A stretch of DNA of 7,726 nt from a bacterium (GTDB taxonomy: Bacteria; Patescibacteria; Dojkabacteria; SC72). The notes below the pieces were generated by a model that saw only the letters and a program-made list of their open reading frames with translations, ran no database searches and was not told where the DNA came from. This document shows, piece after piece, positions 4,248-7,726 of this stretch. Within the stretch, counting starts at the first letter, position 1. Each line of letters begins with the position of its first letter. The translations under genes and the position numbers were made by a program. The stretch covers positions 1-7,726 of the forward strand of contig JAKPKF010000348.1 of the NCBI GenBank assembly GCA_029553845.1, written 5' to 3'.

Positions 4248-6737
4248 ATGAAAGCATCCATTAATTTACTAAAAAAACTAAGCGGAGTAGAGCTAGAAGA
4301 CAAGGAAATTGTTAAATTAATATCTGAGCACATTGGACAGGTAGAAGACTTCCACGACTTAAGAAACGATTACAAAGATATTGTCATTGCAGAAATAATT
4401 GAGAAACAAGAGCATCCAAATGCAGATAAATTAGGTGTTTACAAAATTTCAGATGGTAAAGACAAATTAATACAAGTCTTAGCAGGGGACAAAACTCTCG
4501 AGATTGGTGACAAAGTGGTGTATCTAAGACCAGGTAGTAAAGTTCCATACACCATATATACAGAAGTTCAACCTGTGGTAATTTCAAAAAGAAAAATGCG
4601 AGGCATTGAATCCAATGGTATGATGGGTGCTGAGAAAGAATTAAACATTGGACCAGATTACACCCATGTTCTAAGACTTCCTAAAGATGCTCCAGTTGGA
4701 GAGAGTTTCTCAAAATACTACGAACTAGACGATACAGTTGTAGATATAGAAAACAAAGCATTAACCAACAGAGGAGATCTATTCGGGATACTTGGATTAG
4801 CGAGAGAACTCTCTGCTATTACAAACAATCGGTTTGAATCACCAAAGTGGTACACAGAGGACAACATACACTATACAGAAGAAACAAGCTGTTTAAATAT
4901 CAATATAACCAACGATGCAGAGGCACTATGTCCAAGATATACAGCAATCTCTCTTGACAATATTAAGATTGAGCAGTCACCCATATGGTTAAAATCTTTT
5001 CTCATTAAATCTGGAATTGCATCTGTAAATAATATCGTAGATATTACAAACTACCTCTCCCATCTAATTGGACAACCTCTTCATGCATTTGACTATGACA
5101 AACTAGTAAAAAATGACCCAAATGCAAAAGGAGTCGCAAATATAAATATTCGTATGGCAAAAGTCGGAGAAAAAATACTTGCCCTAGATAATAAACTCTA
5201 TGAACTAGATGAGGACTCAATGGTAATTGCAGATAGTACAAATCCAATAGCAATAGCAGGTATTATTGGTGGTAGTGATACTCAAGTAGACGAAAGTACA
5301 AAAAGAATCGTACTTGAGTGTGCTAATTTTGACAAGACATCCATTAGAAAAACTTCCATGAGACTTGGTATCTCCACAGAAGCTGCTACAAAGTTTAAAC
5401 ATGCAATCAATCCATATACTTGCATTCCTACATTAATAAAGGCAGTAGAGCTCATCAAGGAGCTCTCTGGGGCTTCCTTAGCTTCTGAGATTGTAGATAT
5501 ATATCCATTACCACTAGATAATAAATCTCTTTCTTTCTCTCTAGACTCTCTGAATACACTGCTAGGAACTAAACTTACAAGAGATACTGTCGAAACAATC
5601 CTTTCAAATATGGAATACAAAGTAGATAAGAAAGAGAAGGAAGATATCAAAGTACAAATTCCGTACTGGAGAATGGATATAGATATTAAAGAAGATATAT
5701 TTGAGGACATAGGAAGAATATATGGCTACAACAATATCCCAATATCTTTGCCTGTGAGAGATATTCAACCATCTAGAGCTAATGAGCTTTACAATCTTAA
5801 GAGAAAAATACGGGAAATTCTTTCAAATAGCGGTGCTAACGAGACAGATACATACAGCTTTACAAATATTGAAACATTAAAAAAATGTAACCAAGATCCA
5901 GAATTAGCATTCAGAATTAAGAACGCTCTAGCCCCAGAGCTTTCACTTATGCGAACCTCATTAATATCCTCTTTACTCACTAAGAGTGAAGAAAATATTC
6001 AAAGAGGATTTAACAGGTTTGTACTTTTTGAAATGAATATAGCCCATCAAAGAAATCTAACAGATGGTACAGGACTCCCATTAGAATCATGGTATCTCTC
6101 TACAGTAATGATAGATTCTACCAATACTTCTGATACATCTGCTTTTTACTTAGCAAAAAGATATCTGAACAAAATCCTTGATACGCTACATATCGAAGAC
6201 ATACAGTATACTTTGGTTTCAGAAAGCAGCGAAAAAGATCTTCCATCAAATATTAAAAACTTGGTTTATTCATTTGAACCAAATAGAGCAGCATTAATTA
6301 CATACAAACAACAAATCCTTGGTGTAATAGGGGAGTTTAGTACTCTAGTAAAAAATAATTTTAAACTACCAGTATACTCTGCTGGTCTTGAGATAGATCT
6401 TAACTCTTTGCTAAGTATAGAACCTGAAACAAAGATCTACCAAGAGGTTCCTAAATATCCGTCTAGTATCAAAGATCTTTGTGTAGAGGTAGATAGAGAT
6501 ATCAAATATATAGATTTAGAAAACGAGATACGAAAAATTGTAAATAGAGGAGATCTGTGGGGAGAAGTTACATGTATAGATATTTACTCAAAAGACAAAG
6601 AAGATGGAAAAAAGAGAATTACTTTTAGATTAAATCTTAGAAACTTTCATAAAACTCTAGATAATAAAGATATAACAGAAATCATTGGAAAGATTGGAAA
6701 GAATTTGAAAGATAAATTTCATTCTGGCATTATCTGA
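4248..6737 (+). CDS. pheT: Phenylalanyl-tRNA synthetase beta subunit
   Basis: The large subunit of PheRS, which recognises tRNA-Phe and hydrolyses mischarged Tyr-tRNA. At 829 aa it is slightly longer than E. coli PheT (795). In order there are an N-terminal segment (1-40), the EMAP/OB-like tRNA-binding domain (about 41-150, with EHPNADKL at 55-62 and RGIESNGM at 118-125), and the B3/B4 editing region (about 215-405) with VDITNYLSHLIGQPLHAFD (264-282). Next come the B5 domain (about 425-500, WRMDIDIKEDIFEDIGRIYGYNNIP at 474-498), the catalytically inactive class II-like core (about 510-725) and the C-terminal FDX-ACB anticodon domain (about 730-829, from YQEVPKYPS). It starts one base after the pheS stop with no Shine-Dalgarno sequence, so translation is probably coupled. 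It ends at TGA (6735-6737), overlapping the convergent PBP gene by 19 nt. Confidence 0.98.
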   Translation: MKASINLLKKLSGVELEDKEIVKLISEHIGQVEDFHDLRNDYKDIVIAEIIEKQEHPNADKLGVYKISDGKDKLIQVLAGDKTLEIGDKVVYLRPGSKVPYTIYTEVQPVVISKRKMRGIESNGMMGAEKELNIGPDYTHVLRLPKDAPVGESFSKYYELDDTVVDIENKALTNRGDLFGILGLARELSAITNNRFESPKWYTEDNIHYTEETSCLNINITNDAEALCPRYTAISLDNIKIEQSPIWLKSFLIKSGIASVNNIVDITNYLSHLIGQPLHAFDYDKLVKNDPNAKGVANINIRMAKVGEKILALDNKLYELDEDSMVIADSTNPIAIAGIIGGSDTQVDESTKRIVLECANFDKTSIRKTSMRLGISTEAATKFKHAINPYTCIPTLIKAVELIKELSGASLASEIVDIYPLPLDNKSLSFSLDSLNTLLGTKLTRDTVETILSNMEYKVDKKEKEDIKVQIPYWRMDIDIKEDIFEDIGRIYGYNNIPISLPVRDIQPSRANELYNLKRKIREILSNSGANETDTYSFTNIETLKKCNQDPELAFRIKNALAPELSLMRTSLISSLLTKSEENIQRGFNRFVLFEMNIAHQRNLTDGTGLPLESWYLSTVMIDSTNTSDTSAFYLAKRYLNKILDTLHIEDIQYTLVSESSEKDLPSNIKNLVYSFEPNRAALITYKQQILGVIGEFSTLVKNNFKLPVYSAGLEIDLNSLLSIEPETKIYQEVPKYPSSIKDLCVEVDRDIKYIDLENEIRKIVNRGDLWGEVTCIDIYSKDKEDGKKRITFRLNLRNFHKTLDNKDITEIIGKIGKNLKDKFHSGII

Positions 6738-7726
6738 GCCCCCCCATTTGCTACTACCTCAATAACTACACTCTTAGTAGTAGTTTTCCCCAGATTATCT
6801 ATTACCGTTACTGTAACTGTATGATTTCCAAGAGCTACAGATGGATCTACAAAATAATTAATCACAAAAGTTCCATTTGCACTAACAGCACTACCTACAA
6901 TGTTAGTACCATCAAACTTAGCTTCAAAGGTAGCGATGCTTTCCATAACACTTACAGAACCAGATATCTCAAGATTTGTTCCTTTTACAACTTTCTGGGC
7001 ATTAACTGGAGTTGTCAATTCGAGTAACGGAGCATTGTCTGGGCCCAAAGGCAATGGACATATCCCTGTAGCTGGTTCTTTCGGAAGGTATGGGGAATTT
7101 TTAATGCTTAACAAATATTTCATATATGCATCTCTTTGGTATTGATTCTCCAAAGTAGTTGATAGAACAATTTTTGTCGTTGTTAAACCATATTTTCTTG
7201 CAGCTTCTAAGTTCTCTGGTATTAATCCATTAGACTTACATATCTCATATACTTTTCTGTTATCTACCTGTGGTGCTCTACCAGAAATATATACTGATGC
7301 CTCTTTTTTACAATCGACACCATCGGCTGGAGTAGCACCTGTATCTGTACATACTACGGTTGAGAGAACTCCTGCAGGCCTATTGTAGGTAGATGGTGCA
7401 TATCTCGACGCTACTCTTGTCATGAATGAATTAGCAATCCCTAGAGGTACAATTGAACCCCATGCACCTGGAAGTACTTGATTATTATTGTTTCCATTCC
7501 ACACCCCAACGACTAAACTAGGGTGATAGAGAATTGTTGTTAAATCCTTTGGACCATCTGTTGTTCCTGTTTTTCCACAGACTCTCTTTCCATTGACAGT
7601 ATATTTTGAATTATTAGGTCTATCATTCATACCACCTAAATCACAAAGCATCCAGTTAAGAAGATATATCTCTTTCTCGTCAAATATTCTCTGTCCTTTA
7701 TTTTCACCTGCTTCCTTTAATATCTC
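6719..7726 (-). CDS. Class A penicillin-binding protein, C-terminal part (partial)
   Basis: The visible 335 residues are the carboxyl end of a peptidoglycan transpeptidase acting outside the membrane; the glycosyltransferase domain, the catalytic Ser (SxxK) and the SxN motif lie beyond the window end. The frame stays open for 25 codons upstream of the first internal ATG, so the true start is outside. The KTGTT motif (partial residues 52-56, bases about 7559-7573) followed by VVGVWNGNNN is typical of PBP1A-type proteins (usual VWVGND). Between them the common DAWFVGYTP reads DLTTILYHP. Downstream are a Cys pair (CTDTGATPADGVDC) and an ISGRAP segment. A C-terminal Ig-like beta domain follows (about residues 235-330, with LEISGSV, ANGTF and NHTVTVTVIDNLGKT), resembling bacterial Big-type or glucodextranase-B-like modules. 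The stop is TGA (complement of 6719-6721), inside the 3' end of pheT. Confidence 0.92.
   Translation of the reverse strand, partial: EILKEAGENKGQRIFDEKEIYLLNWMLCDLGGMNDRPNNSKYTVNGKRVCGKTGTTDGPKDLTTILYHPSLVVGVWNGNNNNQVLPGAWGSIVPLGIANSFMTRVASRYAPSTYNRPAGVLSTVVCTDTGATPADGVDCKKEASVYISGRAPQVDNRKVYEICKSNGLIPENLEAARKYGLTTTKIVLSTTLENQYQRDAYMKYLLSIKNSPYLPKEPATGICPLPLGPDNAPLLELTTPVNAQKVVKGTNLEISGSVSVMESIATFEAKFDGTNIVGSAVSANGTFVINYFVDPSVALGNHTVTVTVIDNLGKTTTKSVVIEVVANGGAQIMPE

Noticed and set aside
5044..5710. Reverse-strand open frames inside pheT (also at 696-986, 2229-2468, 2701-2883, 3277-3606 and 5789-5980)
   Set aside because: They lie fully antisense to well-supported genes, their products show no family motifs, and open antisense frames are expected from codon composition.
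6735..6737. TGA read as Gly (code 25) extending pheT
   Set aside because: The FDX-ACB domain ends just before this codon as expected, and the convergent PBP also stops sensibly at TGA. Standard bacterial code fits better.
6751..6787. Terminator for pheT formed by CTACTAC (6751-6757) and GTAGTAG (6777-6783)
   Set aside because: The stem is 7 bp with a 19-nt loop and only four T residues follow. It falls on repeated Thr and Val codons of the PBP gene on the other strand, which explain the pattern.
6821..7145. Forward-strand open frames at 6821-7027 and 6900-7145
   Set aside because: Both are antisense to the Ig-like and linker regions of the PBP gene, which has clear domain support. They have no motifs of their own.

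Overview
The window is a bacterial chromosome segment rich in A+T. It carries a translation gene cluster on the + strand: thrS, infC, rpmI, rplT, pheS, pheT. It is followed by the 3' part of a convergent (- strand) class A penicillin-binding protein gene. The gene order is the classical bacterial one, and every protein keeps the hallmark motifs of its family.

Organism: several traits together suggest a member of the Candidate Phyla Radiation (Patescibacteria), but this is an inference and no phylum can be fixed. They are a threonyl-tRNA synthetase without its N-terminal TGS domain, a high A+T content, compact and overlapping genes, no recognisable Shine-Dalgarno sequence before any of the six main genes, and a peptidoglycan synthase ending in an Ig-like domain. 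TGA ends both pheT and the PBP gene at the expected protein ends. That argues against the TGA=Gly code of Gracilibacteria and Absconditabacteria.

Layout: 1-105 is the 3' end of an unidentified + strand gene. 106-255 is intergenic and holds a good sigma70-like promoter (TTGCAA-N17-TAGAAT). Right after it is a possible 23-codon leader ORF with four Thr and three Phe codons. thrS (256-2031) is followed after 20 nt by infC (2052-2663). The last 29 codons of infC are overprinted by the start of rpmI (2575-2787). rplT (2798-3136) follows, and its stop codon lies in the 5' arm of an RNA helix that competes with an intrinsic terminator (3159-3190). pheS (3218-4246) and pheT (4248-6737) are separated by one base. 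The PBP gene (6719-7726, - strand, 5' end outside the window) overlaps the 3' end of pheT by 19 nt.

How the genes fit together: ThrRS and the PheST heterotetramer charge tRNAs, IF3 controls start-codon selection and subunit dissociation, and bL35 and bL20 are large-subunit proteins. The cluster therefore couples ribosome assembly and initiation with aminoacylation. The most interesting signals are regulatory or architectural rather than a new gene system: the terminator/anti-terminator pair between rplT and pheS, the infC/rpmI dual-coding stretch, the Thr/Phe-containing leader ORF before thrS, and TACAAT boxes at an identical distance from two start codons. I found no mobile element, CRISPR array, tRNA or rRNA.
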